From assembly GCF_032854445.1 (NCBI RefSeq), contig NC_088299.1:4377001-4441000 (forward strand): a DNA stretch of 64,000 nucleotides, written 5' to 3'. Source of the stretch: Liolophura sinensis. Lineage: Eukaryota > Mollusca > Polyplacophora > Chitonida > Chitonidae. The stretch's first letter is position 1, and every line of letters starts with the position of its first letter. Position numbers and translations under genes: made by a program. Positions 48,062 through 58,872 of the stretch are shown in pieces. The notes under the pieces were generated by a model, which saw only the letters and a program-made list of their open reading frames with translations, did not search any database and was not told the DNA's origin.

Positions 48062-48160
48062 TCACATGTCAAGTTTACTCTCGCTTTTTCCACTGACTAT
48101 TCCTAAAACGTCTTCATCAAGTGCACGAAGACTTTTTGCCCTAAATCGGAGGAACAGTCG

Positions 48161-48172
48161 CTATATATATAG
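48161..48172 (-). promoter_or_regulatory. FoxG: TATA box of FoxG copy b
   Basis: CTATATATATAG, about 130 bp before the ATG, giving a predicted start near 48130-48140. Upstream on the minus strand are CCAAT-type boxes: ATGATTGGCC (about 48192), AACATTGGTTCC (about 48226) and ATCCTATTGGTTCC (about 48243-48257). Confidence 0.65.
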
Positions 48173-48260
48173 CAACCATGCCTCAAATCCTGGCCAATCA
48201 TTTGTCTGGACATAGTCGCGTGGAACCAATGTTTGCTTAAGGAACCAATAGGATAAGAGT

Positions 48261-49030
48261 GATAATCTCTTCCATGATACAATTAGGAGAGGTTAGAATA
48301 CCGCGAGGAATCACAATGGCGCCTTAACAAAACATAGTTAATCTACTCAGTCTTCCATGCCGAGAGCGATTTCTCTGGAGTTACTAATTCAACTTTTGAA
48401 TCCCATGCCTTCCCGCCGTGACCGGTGAACCGTGAAGAGTTTGACCAGTCTCATTACAGGATACGGAAACACGATTAGCTTATTTAGTCATTGTTATCCA
48501 TCGGGCCAGTGTTTGGTGGACAAACAAGTTTCGGTGACAATCCTGTTGTCAACAGCAAAACACGAAACATGGTCAATTGTATGGTTTATACACTATTTAC
48601 TCAGTACATGAAAACTTTATCTTGTCAACGTGTTTCCTAAAACGTAGCCTAGTACTCGAGAGCGACCTCTTACAAACCAATGTAGGGGCCTACCAACGAA
48701 GTACGATTTGAAGGACACCCAAATCTCATATTTTTTTATACTGTTTTATTGATTCTATACATTAATACTATACATTAATCCAATGTAAATCTGTGTAACA
48801 TTTGCAAAGTGGTAAAACCCGGTTTTCAGACGGGTCTTTATGCCTTTGTGCCATGGTTTATTAGCAAAACAGGAGAAAATATACAAGACTGCAAATTTTA
48901 TCCATATCATATTTCAAGCAGTTTTTTTTTATTGATTTTCAGACGACCAGCCACAACCCACTAAATGATACCCACTAAACGACATATAAGTAATGAAAAC
49001 ACTTTGTATAGAAATGGAGATGATATAGAG
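48261..49030. other. Upstream region of FoxG copy b
   Basis: AT-rich sequence without recognised gene or repeat up to the (TA)n tract. Confidence 0.45.
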
Positions 49031-49112
<82 letters not shown>

Positions 49113-49151
49113 CTCTATCATCATCATCAATAGAAATGGATATGATATAGA

Positions 49152-49184
<33 letters not shown>

Positions 49185-49190
49185 TCAGAG
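48990..49190. repeat. (TA)n tracts in a palindromic context
   Basis: A (TA)n of about 40 units (49033-49111) is bordered by AGAGCAATAT and ATATTGCTCT, so the whole is a near-perfect palindrome. The flanking phrase AGAAATGGAGATGATATAGA recurs as AGAAATGGATATGATATAGA to the right and is followed by a second (TA)n at 49158-49184. Confidence 0.9.
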
Positions 49191-50247
49191 TATGAAGGCA
49201 CTTGAATCATACACTTGATACATAAAGGTAGACATTGTTATATCAAACATATGTGAGTATAAACGATAAGGTAGTTCTAAATATAAGTAAAAACATCAAC
49301 TATAACTGGAGTAATGTTTAAAATGTTAAAACCAACATAATATTAATGTTTCCCATGTATATTCTGTAAACAGGAAGGAATCATGTGGTTGTGTTTTGTT
49401 GTTGTTACCCAGCGTCCTTTTTGCTTCCATGAGACTCTCTGAGGGTCCCTGTGGGTCAGGCATGGGGTTATATACAAGGAGTTTGTTCTGTTATTGTTTC
49501 TTCATTTTAATCAGAGATTCATGTACATGGACTGTGTTGTATGTGGAATTTGAGCCTCTGATCTTGAATGTGATCTGATTACCGGATTATCGATCACAGC
49601 GAGATTTTGATGAATTACGTGAATTGCACGCATCTGTTAGAATAATCAACAGTTTTCTTTGGGGTAAGCGACATACTTGAGATAATTACCCCCCGCCCTT
49701 TTTTTCCTTTTTGGGTCCAGTATGGGATCTTTTATGTCTTACTTCATGAATGGAAATACTGGTAGAAGATCTGGCTTCTTAGTGTTTTATACAGAACAAT
49801 GCCATGTTCGTATATACTCAAAAACGTATGGAAACGTCTAAAGAAATTAAAACCCCTCTCACATTTCGAGTGCGGATGTATTAAGCGATTGCCCATTCCT
49901 CATTTAAATATGAAAAAATGATATCATGTTATTAAAAATGAAGGATTCTTTGATGCCATAGTTTCATAATAAATAAGTAAATAAATAGATGAATAAAATT
50001 CAACGAAAGCTTGAAGACTGGATTCATTGACTTAAAGTTGAGTGATATTATACATAAGTATATATTTTTGCAAAAGTTACACTGTCAATACCGGTACGAA
50101 TTTCGCGAAGCATGGCGACAGAGTGAACTTATGGATGTGAAACTAGCTAAACTCTACAATTTTTTACGTGACCGTCGCTTGATCATTTGGATATTTAGTG
50201 TTCGTCTCTGCGCAGCCGATCGCCTTCTTTAATTTTTTTTTCAAATT

Positions 50248-50328
50248 TATTTATTTATTTGATCGGTATTACGCCGTACTCAAGAATATTTCATTTATAT
50301 GACTGGGGCCAGCATTATGGCGGGAGGA
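50248..50328 (-). mobile_element. SINE 3' fragment
   Basis: Reverse copy: TTTATTTGATCGGTATTACG, CCGTACTCAAGAATATTTC, GGCCAGCATTATGGCGGGAG. Confidence 0.85.
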
Positions 50329-51129
50329 TTTATATATCTATATAGCTGATATTGTAGTGATTTGGTTTTGCATGACTAGCAGATCTGCTGGCTAGAATCT
50401 TGTATTTAGGCTAAATGCAAATAATTTTTCTTCCATGGCGATGACAGAACCTAAAGAGTTTTTAATCACTTGAAATTGGAAATAAAACAACAAAAAAACC
50501 AGAATAAATTGCAATGTCAAGCATATGTGGACAAATACAGGGGTGCACCAGAAAGTACACAAACTTAGATATCTGAGTAAATGGTGGAAATGCTTGAGAA
50601 TATTTTCTCAAGTAGTTATTTTCTCACGTAGCCTATATACATGTTCTTTAAACGGGAAGAAATCTTTTGGTTGCGTGTTGTTGTTGTTAGCTTGAATCTT
50701 TATATTTCTATGAGACTTTCTGAGAGACCCTGTAAAGGCCAGGCCAGGGGTTATACACAGGAAGGCTTAGCTGATTGATTCATGTACATGGATTTTTGTG
50801 TGTGAACAACTCGATCGTGTGATCTTTGATGTGATCGAATAATGGGATTATCGATCTCAGCGTGATTCGGGCGGATTATCTGTTAGAAAAATCAAATGTT
50901 TTCTTTGGCGTAAGGGGCCAACTTGAGATAATTACTCCCCGCGTCCGCTTCGGAGTCCGTACGTGTGTCTTAACAGCTACACAAATATATGTAACACGGC
51001 GCATGACTAGAAATACTGGTTGAGGATTTGGCTAGTTTTGGCTAGTCTTATATAAATGTAGGCCTACCTGGCTGTAAGAAATTTGTAAGTACCTCAGAAT
51101 GCAGACATTTATATACGATTGCCATTTCC

Positions 51130-51250
51130 CCGTGCTCAGCCCGTTTTCCTACCATCATACTGCTAGCCGCGTAATAATAAGTGAAACATTCGCCGAAGGT
51201 AAAGTACAGAGTGAAATATCAAGTAAATAAATAGATAAATAAATAAATAA
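51130..51250 (+). mobile_element. Old SINE 3' fragment
   Basis: CCCGTTTTCCTACCATCATA, CTAGCCGCGTAATAATAAGT and an AAATAAATAAAT tail. Confidence 0.65.
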
Positions 51251-51792
51251 GTAAGTAAATATTCGATGCCTGTTCAACATTTAAGTATGAAAAATATAAC
51301 ACGTTGTTAAAATGGAACGTAACACCATTTGATGTTACGGTGAAATGAAAACTTGCAGTCTAGATTCGTCGACTTTAAAGTGACGGATATCATTCAAGGG
51401 TATATATACACATAAATATCCGAAATGTTGCATATTTTCAATACGGGCGAAGCTTGGCGAAGGACCGAACTTATGAGTGAGTGTTTCTTTTTGTCTGATT
51501 CGTGTATTCAACGTTCACTCTATGTAGGCACGCACGTGTCAAAGCGTAGACTTATCGATACATTTTCTCTGTTAAATGAGATTTTCTCAGTGCTTGAAGT
51601 AGACAGTACACGTCAGCTGAAAGTGCCAAAGATGATATTAAGACTAAAATCGAACCTGTCTACGTCGGCGATAGTCACCACTGTCGAGTTGAAGAATCAG
51701 CTTAGATCACTGTAAGGACAGAAAGTTGTCCGAGTCCTGTAACAGAATGTCGACCTGGCGATTATTTCCCCTTCTCTTGAGACTATTCCGTT

Positions 51793-52080
51793 TTGCAAAA
51801 CCACACCCTTCCAAATGACTTGAAAACAGCCCTGGAAATGGAATGTCTCGAGAGGTGTTTGCCCATCAACCTCTTTCAGAGCGCCCTGTTGTCTCATTGT
51901 GAGCCTCTCTTAGCCAGAAAGACGGCCTTGTTGTGTAGACTGAGTAAACTCCTATCATGTCAGCCAGAGAGGGTCCGAGAGTTGTAGGACTTCTACAGGT
52001 GCAAGACAGCCTTGGTTGAGACTGAGAGATACCGAAGTCTTATGCTAGGCGACACCACATCCCCAGTTAAAAGTGCTTCT
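51793..52080 (+). pseudogene. Possible 5' part of the TALE homeobox gene, disrupted
   Basis: An open stretch (NDLKTALEMECLERCLPINL ... CQPERVREL) ends at TAG 51985-51987 and stays open after it (DFYRCKTALVETERYRSLML) until TAA 52081. The homeodomain frame starts just beyond, shifted by one base. Either this is the decayed N-terminal part of the homeobox gene or unrelated sequence; a splice model joining the pieces was not found. No family recognised. Confidence 0.35.
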
Positions 52081-52495
52081 TAACCAGTACTACGACCAGG
52101 AACTTGGGTTGATAATAAAAAGAGTAGAGGCCAGTGTCGCCACTGTCGGTTCCTGTCTTAGTAGAGAAGCCCAGGTCGTGGCAAGCAACATCAGCAGAAG
52201 ACATCTTGGCATAAGGACCAGATCGCTTTTGTCCAAAGCATCTGTCCGTTTGTTGGAGCTGTGGTATGAACAACACATCGACCACCCTTACCCTACACCA
52301 TCTCAGACTGAAAGTTTGGCTACAGCAGGTGGTTTGACACAGGAACAAGTTAAAAAGTGGTTTGCCAACAAGAGAAATCGATCAGCCAATACCAGGCCCT
52401 TAACACAAATTACAAGGAAGCGGCCCATCATGATGTGGTGTAAAATGTTTTTCCTTGTACTTGCAGTGCTTTATTCTATTTTAATAATGCTATAA
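52073..52495 (+). CDS. TALE-type homeodomain protein (gene model uncertain)
   Basis: Encodes a homeodomain of the TALE superclass at about codons 43-105 of this frame (52199-52387). The three-residue-loop signature is in EQHIDHPYPTPSQ, and helix 3 is QVKKWFANKRNR with invariant Trp48, Phe49 and Asn51. Residue 50 is Ala, as in Iroquois, but the rest does not match Irx, Pbx, Meis or Tgif well. It may belong to the fast-evolving spiralian TALE group (SPILE), suggested from memory of that group only. The frame has no ATG before the domain and must start by splicing or be broken. CCCAG|TT at 52066 is a possible acceptor. The last 25 residues are hydrophobic (MFFLVLAVLYSILIML), unusual for a transcription factor and probably read-through past the real end. 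Confidence 0.6.
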   Translation: MLLNQYYDQELGLIIKRVEASVATVGSCLSREAQVVASNISRRHLGIRTRSLLSKASVRLLELWYEQHIDHPYPTPSQTESLATAGGLTQEQVKKWFANKRNRSANTRPLTQITRKRPIMMWCKMFFLVLAVLYSILIML

Positions 52496-52654
52496 TTTCA
52501 CATTTTTATGAAGGCAAAATGAAATGGATATTAAAAATACTTGAGTTAAACATGATTTTGATCTTCTTTTCATAACCAGTGCCATATTTGCGAAAAGTGC
52601 ATCATCGCCTATCTCAAGTTTCATATATGTAAGAGTATATGTGAATAACTGTTT

Positions 52655-53075
52655 CCTTCTGAAGAAGGTTCATAAAATGTTGACAGAATGCTCCAAGCTT
52701 GATTTGATGTTGCCACGTTGATAATAAATGTCTGTTTGAGTAATTTCCTGCTTTTATTCAACGCCAGCGAAAACGATCGGGAGGAACAGATTGGAAAAAC
52801 AATCAATAGTCAGATTTCTCCACCTTGTTTTATTGTATGCAAACACAATTCTACTGGTTATCAGATTCATGATAACTCATCTTTGTTCTTGGAAAGCAAA
52901 GAATGTGCTTTCCAGTTCAGCCATTTATAGGGATTTAATCGTCTTTCTTGAAGAAGATTCATAAAATGTCGACAGAAGCCACCAAGTTTTTGTTAATGTT
53001 GCAACGTTCATGTTCAATAAATGCGTGTTTGAATAATCTGGTACTTTCACTTACCGCTCGAGAAAAAAGTTAACG
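52655..53075 (+). repeat. Duplicated 3'-end-like segment
   Basis: About 52655-52785 and 52945-53075 share AAGA-GGTTCATAAAATGT, GACAGAA, CCAAG, ATGTTGC-ACGTT, AATAAATG-TGTTTGA and the following block. Each holds an AATAAA, so they could be 3' ends of tandemly duplicated genes. Confidence 0.7.
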
Positions 53076-53394
53076 GAAAACAATGAATTCTGCAGTATTC
53101 ATCAGTTCTTTGAAAGAAACAAAGTGTGGTAGCGTACCATTGGAAACCATACTAAATGTAAATATTACGAAATGCGTGTTACTCAAACTGTTTCAACGGT
53201 TGAAGAATTAGTTCTTTGTGATTAATTAATAAATTTTGACTTCGTCTATGTAAGACTGGGAATATATAATATCTCATTTGATCTAACACTGGTGGAGTGA
53301 ATATTTAGAAAAAGGCATAATCGACTTATTTTTTTAACACCGTGTAGACTTATCGAGACATTTTCTCTGCTAAATGAGGTCGTCTCAGCTTTTG

Positions 53395-53545
53395 AAATAG
53401 ACGTATTGGGATAGAAAAGGTTCGTCACCTCTGCTAAAACTTTGAAGTAGGCGTATTAGGATAGAATAGGTTCATCATCTCTGCTCGGCTTTTGAAGTAG
53501 ACGTATTGGGATAGGATGGCTTCATCACCTCTGCAGGCTACACAT
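53395..53545 (+). repeat. ~58-bp tandem repeat, three units
   Basis: Three units of TTTGAAGTAGACGTATTGGG, ATAGAATAGGTTCATCACCT, CTGCT. The first unit overlaps sequence shared with 51541-51610. Confidence 0.85.
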
Positions 53546-53889
53546 TTCAGAAGCATGTCAGTCGCTACACTTACCTCGTATTCAGTTGTTCTTTGTTTTT
53601 TCTTTTCCTTTTCAACTTATAGGCTGTCGGTCAATTTTATGGGTAAATGAAACCAGATACAACCTGGAAAAAACATGCATCATATATTTCCCCGGGTAGT
53701 CTATCTGACAATTTATACCGTGAATTACAGTTTACTGTTACCCATCCATCAAGTCTACCAGAAAACTATTTTACAGGCTTTGTGCATGACGTTCTTCAAC
53801 TTTATTCACAGTATATTCGACTTTAGTTAAATTAAATTAAACGTCCAAGTGCAGTTGAAAACCTTAACCTTTAATTTAATTAAACTACC

Positions 53890-53960
53890 ATATTTGATTT
53901 ATTTATTAGATTAGTGTTTTATGTCGCACTGAAGAATATTCAGGACAGAGCCTGGGTGTT
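53890..53960 (-). mobile_element. Old SINE fragment
   Basis: Reverse copy with TTTATTTATTAGATTAGTGT, TCGCACTGAAGAATATT and GGACAGAGCCTGGGTG, with an internal deletion. Confidence 0.6.
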
Positions 53961-55260
53961 AACTGAACTAATTTAACATGTATACCCTTTGTATTGTAAA
54001 CTGAATATTAGTGTGCAAAATGATATCACATTTTTCTGGTAGCTACAAACGTGGACAGTGCCCACTGAATTTATTGCGTACATGTCATACATGTACTAGA
54101 AATCTAGCAATTCATGCTGATCAATGATTTGTTTTCATTGTCAAATTTTTTTCGCAGTCTGAACGAGGACAAAAGTTTTACAGGTCCACATTATCTGCTG
54201 GAAAATTCACGTATTTTCTTTAGCGTAAGCGACCCATTTGAGATATGTACATGTATTTTATTCGATGTGTTGTTACCTTCTCAGTCTTGTATTCATATTG
54301 CATGGTTAAGATACTCCCTGTCATACGCGGCGGCGCTGCGGTAGCGAGCAAAATTTTCCATTGCACGTGAGGCGGTCGTGTCTGCTGCTTTGAATAATCC
54401 GTGTAGCTGCGTTGCTGTTTGTTTGTCACAGAGATTCACTGTTCAGGTGCATAACTCAAGGGCTGCGTTCCGTCTTTTTTATATAGCGTAAAGTATTGGA
54501 CATGTTTCTCTTGAGAGCTTTTTGTGCCAAGTAAATCGACACACACGTTTCATACAACTTATTTTCGTTTGTGCCGTGAGGTGTCCACTTTCCGGGACAC
54601 AACTGCTTTCTTTGTTTAATCAATTTTCATTTCATTTTAAAGCAATAGAACGTGTTCTATAGTTTAAAGGAGATTGGAGATTGATTACAATTTATGGACA
54701 TAGATTCATCGTTGTTTTGAGTAATTAATTAGAATATTGTTGATGTCAAGTCAAGGTCACGTTTTAGGGATAGGGTTACCTCCCATTGACTGTATAAGTT
54801 GTTTATGCCATACCGAGTAGTCTCCCATTACCATTACAAATTATTGCTGTATTTGAATGTAGAATTTTTTTATTTTAATATTTTGAGAGAGATCAATTGA
54901 ATTATAATTGTTCGTCCATATTATTGAAATATTTTTGTGGACGTTAAAGGAATAATGAACTTTGTTAAATTTAATTTGCAAACATTTCACTACAAGTAAA
55001 TTACTGGATGCAGGGCTTATAGCGTTGGTGTTGTAAGGCGGCGTGGCATTGAGCTATATGTTATATACAGTGTAGTTTATCTGTTTTCACATGACTGATT
55101 TATTTAGTGTTCAGCAATTATTGCTGACATTAACATGTTAGTGATTGCACTGTCTACCTGATTACCATTGTTGTTCAGCGTTACCTACTGTTCGGCAAAC
55201 TGCATGCGGTGAATAAAGACTGTTACTAGAAATTCTCGGCATTAGTCACCCTTCTCCCTC
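53961..55260. other. Non-coding spacer
   Basis: AT-rich. It holds a small piece (about 54180-54250) of the duplicated segment described at 49370-51600 and nothing else recognised. Confidence 0.45.
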
Positions 55261-55710
55261 TTGGCCACTACATTTAACACCGCAATGACTTACCTGCTTC
55301 ACAGAAAGAACTACAAAACTTACTTAAGCCTATATTTAAGTCTACCTTTCTTATTACGGCACCCTTTTAAAATAGTTGGATCTCGGAAATGGAATAAGTT
55401 GCCTCCATCACTTAAAACAACACACTCTTCTTCCTTATTCAAATCTCCTCTAAACTCGCCCCTATTATATAGTTATTATTCCCATGGGGGTTACTTCCCT
55501 TAGGTCGCCACGGTTTTAACATATACATGTTAGCTTATTATTATTTATTTATGTATTTTGTTCGCCTGTTTATGATAATATCATGGCTGTACTCTCTACA
55601 TGTGTTAAGGGATATAACAGGCTCAATTGAGCCTTATTCCCACCGACAGCTTATATTTCTGTGAATATGTATGCTGCATGGGCATGGGAATAAATACTGT
55701 GTTGTATTAC
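55261..55710 (+). mobile_element. 5'-truncated non-LTR retrotransposon (LINE) 3' end
   Basis: The open frame 55261-55503 ends with KIVGSRKWNKLPPSLKTTHS and SLFKSPLNSPLL, the characteristic C-terminus after the reverse transcriptase in many LINEs (G-x-x-x-WN-x-LP ... S-x-x-x-FK-x-x-L). It is followed by a ~200-bp 3' UTR-like stretch to about 55710. Everything upstream of the end of the RT region is missing, as in ordinary 5' truncation. Clade not determined. Confidence 0.7.
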
Positions 55711-55739
55711 AGTGTAATATCGGCCGGTGATTGTGGGTT

Positions 55740-56420
55740 GTTTGTAACATTGCGTGAGACACCTTATTTGTAACGATTATGCACTACTAAGTTGTGTAAA
55801 CGTTTTGGGAACTCCAAATTATTATTATTTGTAACATTGCATGGGACTCCTTTTTGTAACGTCTCTATATATGCACTACTATCTTGTGTAACTTTTTGGG
55901 ACCACCAAATTGTCATTATTTGTAGCATTGCAGGAGACACCCTATATGTAACGTCTGCATATATGCACTACTATCTTGTATAAACTTTCTGGAACCACCA
56001 GATTGTCATCATTTGTAGCATTGCATGAGACACTATATTTGTCAGGTCTGTATACATACACTACTATCTTGTGTAAGCTTTCTGGAACCACCAGATTGTC
56101 ATCATTTGTAACATTGCATGAGACACCATATTTGTAACGTCCGTATATAAGCACTACTAGATTGTGTAAGCTTTCTGTGACCACCCAATTGTCATTATTT
56201 CTAATAATGCACGAGACACCTTATTTGTAAAGTGTATGCACTACTATAACTTGGGTAAATGTTTTGGGAGCACAAAATTGTTATTATTGGTAACATTACA
56301 TGGGACATTTTATTCGTAACATATATGCACTACTAACTTGTGTAGGTTTTTCTGCATGGAGCCACCAAATTGGCATTATCTGTGACATCAATACTTTACT
56401 ATCTTAAACTTTCTGGAAAC
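55740..56420. repeat. ~92-bp minisatellite
   Basis: About seven units with ATGCACTACTATCTTGTGTA, CTTTCTGGAACCACCA-ATTGTCATTA and TTTGTAACATTGCATGAGAC, spaced 87-92 bp. Confidence 0.93.
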
Positions 56421-56989
56421 ACCAAATTGTCGCATAAACGCTTGCCTGTTATAAGTCGTGTCTGACGGCAGACCCCGCCGCTTTTCTGACGACAGACCCG
56501 GCCACTGTTCTGGCGACTAAACCGGTCGTTGTTCTGACAACAAACCTTGCCTTTGTCATCGTGAACCAGTTGCTCGCTCTTTCTTCTTCATAATTGTCCA
56601 CACTTCATTAAGACTATTGTGCTTTTGTCGGAGATGAAAATCTGATTATCTCTTGACAGATAAACTTTCCAGACTATAATAACTGTTGATGTGTATTTTC
56701 TCTGGACTCACTGCATGGTATTGGGTATAAACAAGATAATATCAACCCGTTTGTCTTCAACACAAAACCGTAAGAGTGGGAAAGCTGGGCTTAGCGGAGC
56801 AAATCTCTGCTCGACAAACGCAGTGCACGTGATTCTTATCACGGACAATTCTTGGATGGGAACATATGTATACACAAAGGAAACAAAGATATGAGTGCTC
56901 TTGGCTAGATTTTGAATGTTGTTAGGAAGCGTTGTAAAAGATTTCGCTAGAGGAGACAGTTTAAGCATTGTAATATGTCAGGTGGGTAG

Positions 56990-57985
56990 ATAATGGCCCA
57001 GTGATGGCATATTCGGATTCATCTTCTAGGTGGGCGCATGATGAGTTCAGTGGTCATATATACAGATTCATATGTTAGGTGGTTCTCGTGATTAATTCAA
57101 AGGTTGGCGTCAAGTTGCATGTTGGGTAGACAACGCTTCAATGGCGACATATTCACATTCATATACTAATTTGGGCGTATGATGGATTCAACGGCGACGT
57201 ATTTGGATGCATCTGTTAGGTGGGCCCGTAATGGATTTTAATGGAGACGTATTTGGATGCATCTGTTAGGTGGGCTCGTAATGAATTTTAATGGAGACGT
57301 ATTTGGATGCATCTGTTAGGTGGGTTGGTAATGGATTTTAATGGAGACGTATTTGGATGCATCCGTTAGGTGGGCTCGTAATGGATTTTAATCCAGACGT
57401 ATTTGGATGCATCTGTTGGGTGGGCTCGTAATGGATTTAATGGAGACGTATTTGGCTGCGTCTGTTAGGTGGGCACGCAATAGATTCAATGGCGATGCAT
57501 TTGGAAGCATCTGTTAGCTTGGCGCGTAATAGATTCAATGGCTACGCATTTGGATGCATCCGCTAGGTGGGCTCGTATTAGATTTTAATGGAGACGTATT
57601 TGAGTGTATCTGTTAGGTGCGTACGTAATGGATTTAATGGCATCGTGTTTGGATGCATCTGTTAGGTGGGCGCGTAATAGTTTTAATGGCGACGTATTTG
57701 GATGCATCTGTTAGGTGGGTACGTAATGGATTTAATGGCATCGTGTTTGGATGCATCTGTTAGGTGGGCGCGTAATAGTTTTAATGGCGACGTATTTGGA
57801 TGCATCTGTTAGGTGGGTACGTAATGGATTTAATGGCATCATGTTTGGATGCATCTGTTAGGTGGGCGCGTAATAGTTTTAATGGCGACGTATTTGGATG
57901 CGTCTGTTAGGTGGGCGCGTAATAGTTTTAATGGGGACGTATTTGGATGCATCTGTTAGATGGGCGCGTAATGGATTCAAGGGTG
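56990..57985. repeat. ~48-bp minisatellite
   Basis: About 20 units of GACGTATTTGGATGCATCTG, TTAGGTGGGCGCGTAATAGT, TTTAATGG. Two sub-variants alternate near 57600-57850, giving a higher-order period of about 96 bp. Confidence 0.95.
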
Positions 57986-58408
57986 ACAGATTCGGATTCA
58001 TATGCCAGGTGTATATGCCATACTATATCTACCTCACTACAATGTGCATTCTAACCAAGAATGGGATATGATAAACTCCCTTGGGGGGTTGGTGGTAGGT
58101 AGTAAAAGATTCAAAGGGACCATGCAGTCATTACTTTTTCAAACTTTCATATTCATCTCCTATTATCTTTAATAGTGCCAAATTCTGGAGTATGGAATTA
58201 AACAACAACCAAATAACTAAATAAATTGTTCTCCACGTTATTGATACTCTGATTTCAATTCACATTCTTCGACTAATTTAGCGTCCATAAGGTTAAAAAT
58301 AAGCGTGAGTTGACATTATTATTAAAACATCCAGACACACGAAAAGTCGAAGAGCAAATTTAGAGTTTAAAAATGTATTTAGTTAGTTTTCTGTCATGGC
58401 TTATGTAT

Positions 58409-58524
58409 CAGTTTCACAAAGATGTCTTGCCTGTACGACAATTGTACGGTAATTGTGATGTATAAAATATCGTACGACAAATGTACGATAAAAAAACTGT
58501 CGTACGCCGCTTTGTGAAACTGGG
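58409..58524. mobile_element. Small MITE-like element with terminal inverted repeats
   Basis: Perfect 13-bp inverted ends, CAGTTTCACAAAG and CTTTGTGAAACTG, about 115 bp apart. The interior is rich in CGTACGACAAATGTACGATA. Related to the SINE-interrupted copy at 17760-18165. Confidence 0.85.
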
Positions 58525-58796
58525 CTTTGATTTTTATACTAACAACGGCATTCACCGGTGTAAGGTTATTTCTTGCCAATTTTTTAAGGTATGTTGCGGA
58601 CGTATATAGGTCAACAGTGAATCTATTTTTTGGTTCCACTTCACGCTGAAAATTTCATGTAGGTTATGCACATTCCGCACACTTGTCACTATCTTATCTC
58701 GTCTGTTATCTAAATGCTCCGAAAAGTCTGCTGGAAACGTCTGCTGGGAACGTGAAATCTGGGCATAATCTGTGTTCTTGTTAACAAAGCAGCAGT

Positions 58797-58872
58797 ATGG
58801 GGTGCAGACAAGCCCTGTGGGTGCTGTGGTTAGGCTACATCATCCAGGCCTCCCGGGCAGCGGTTTCTCTAG
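58797..58872 (+). CDS. PHB depolymerase-type exon 1 (signal peptide)
   Basis: ATG MGCRQALWVLWLGYIIQA, donor CTAG|GTATTT in phase 1. The split Glu codon (G|AA) joins exactly to exon 2. Confidence 0.85.

Larger units (their letters stand above)
49370..51600 (+). repeat. Segmental tandem duplication upstream of the TALE homeobox
   Basis: Two copies about 1.3 kb apart: about 49370-50150 and 50650-51480. Shared ordered blocks include TTGTTGTTGTTA, TGAGACT-TCTGAGxG-CCCTGT, GATTCATGTACATGGA, GGATTATCGATC-CAGCG, TTTTCTTTGG-GTAAG, ACTTGAGATAATTAC and, at the end, GCGAAGC-TGGCGA-x-GA-x-CGAACTTATG-type sequence. A third partial copy is near 53330-53420 and 54180-54250. Promoter or 5' UTR identity is inferred from position only. 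Confidence 0.7.

Noticed and set aside
48961-49155. Open frames rich in IYIYIY on both strands
   Set aside because: Translation of the (TA)n tract.
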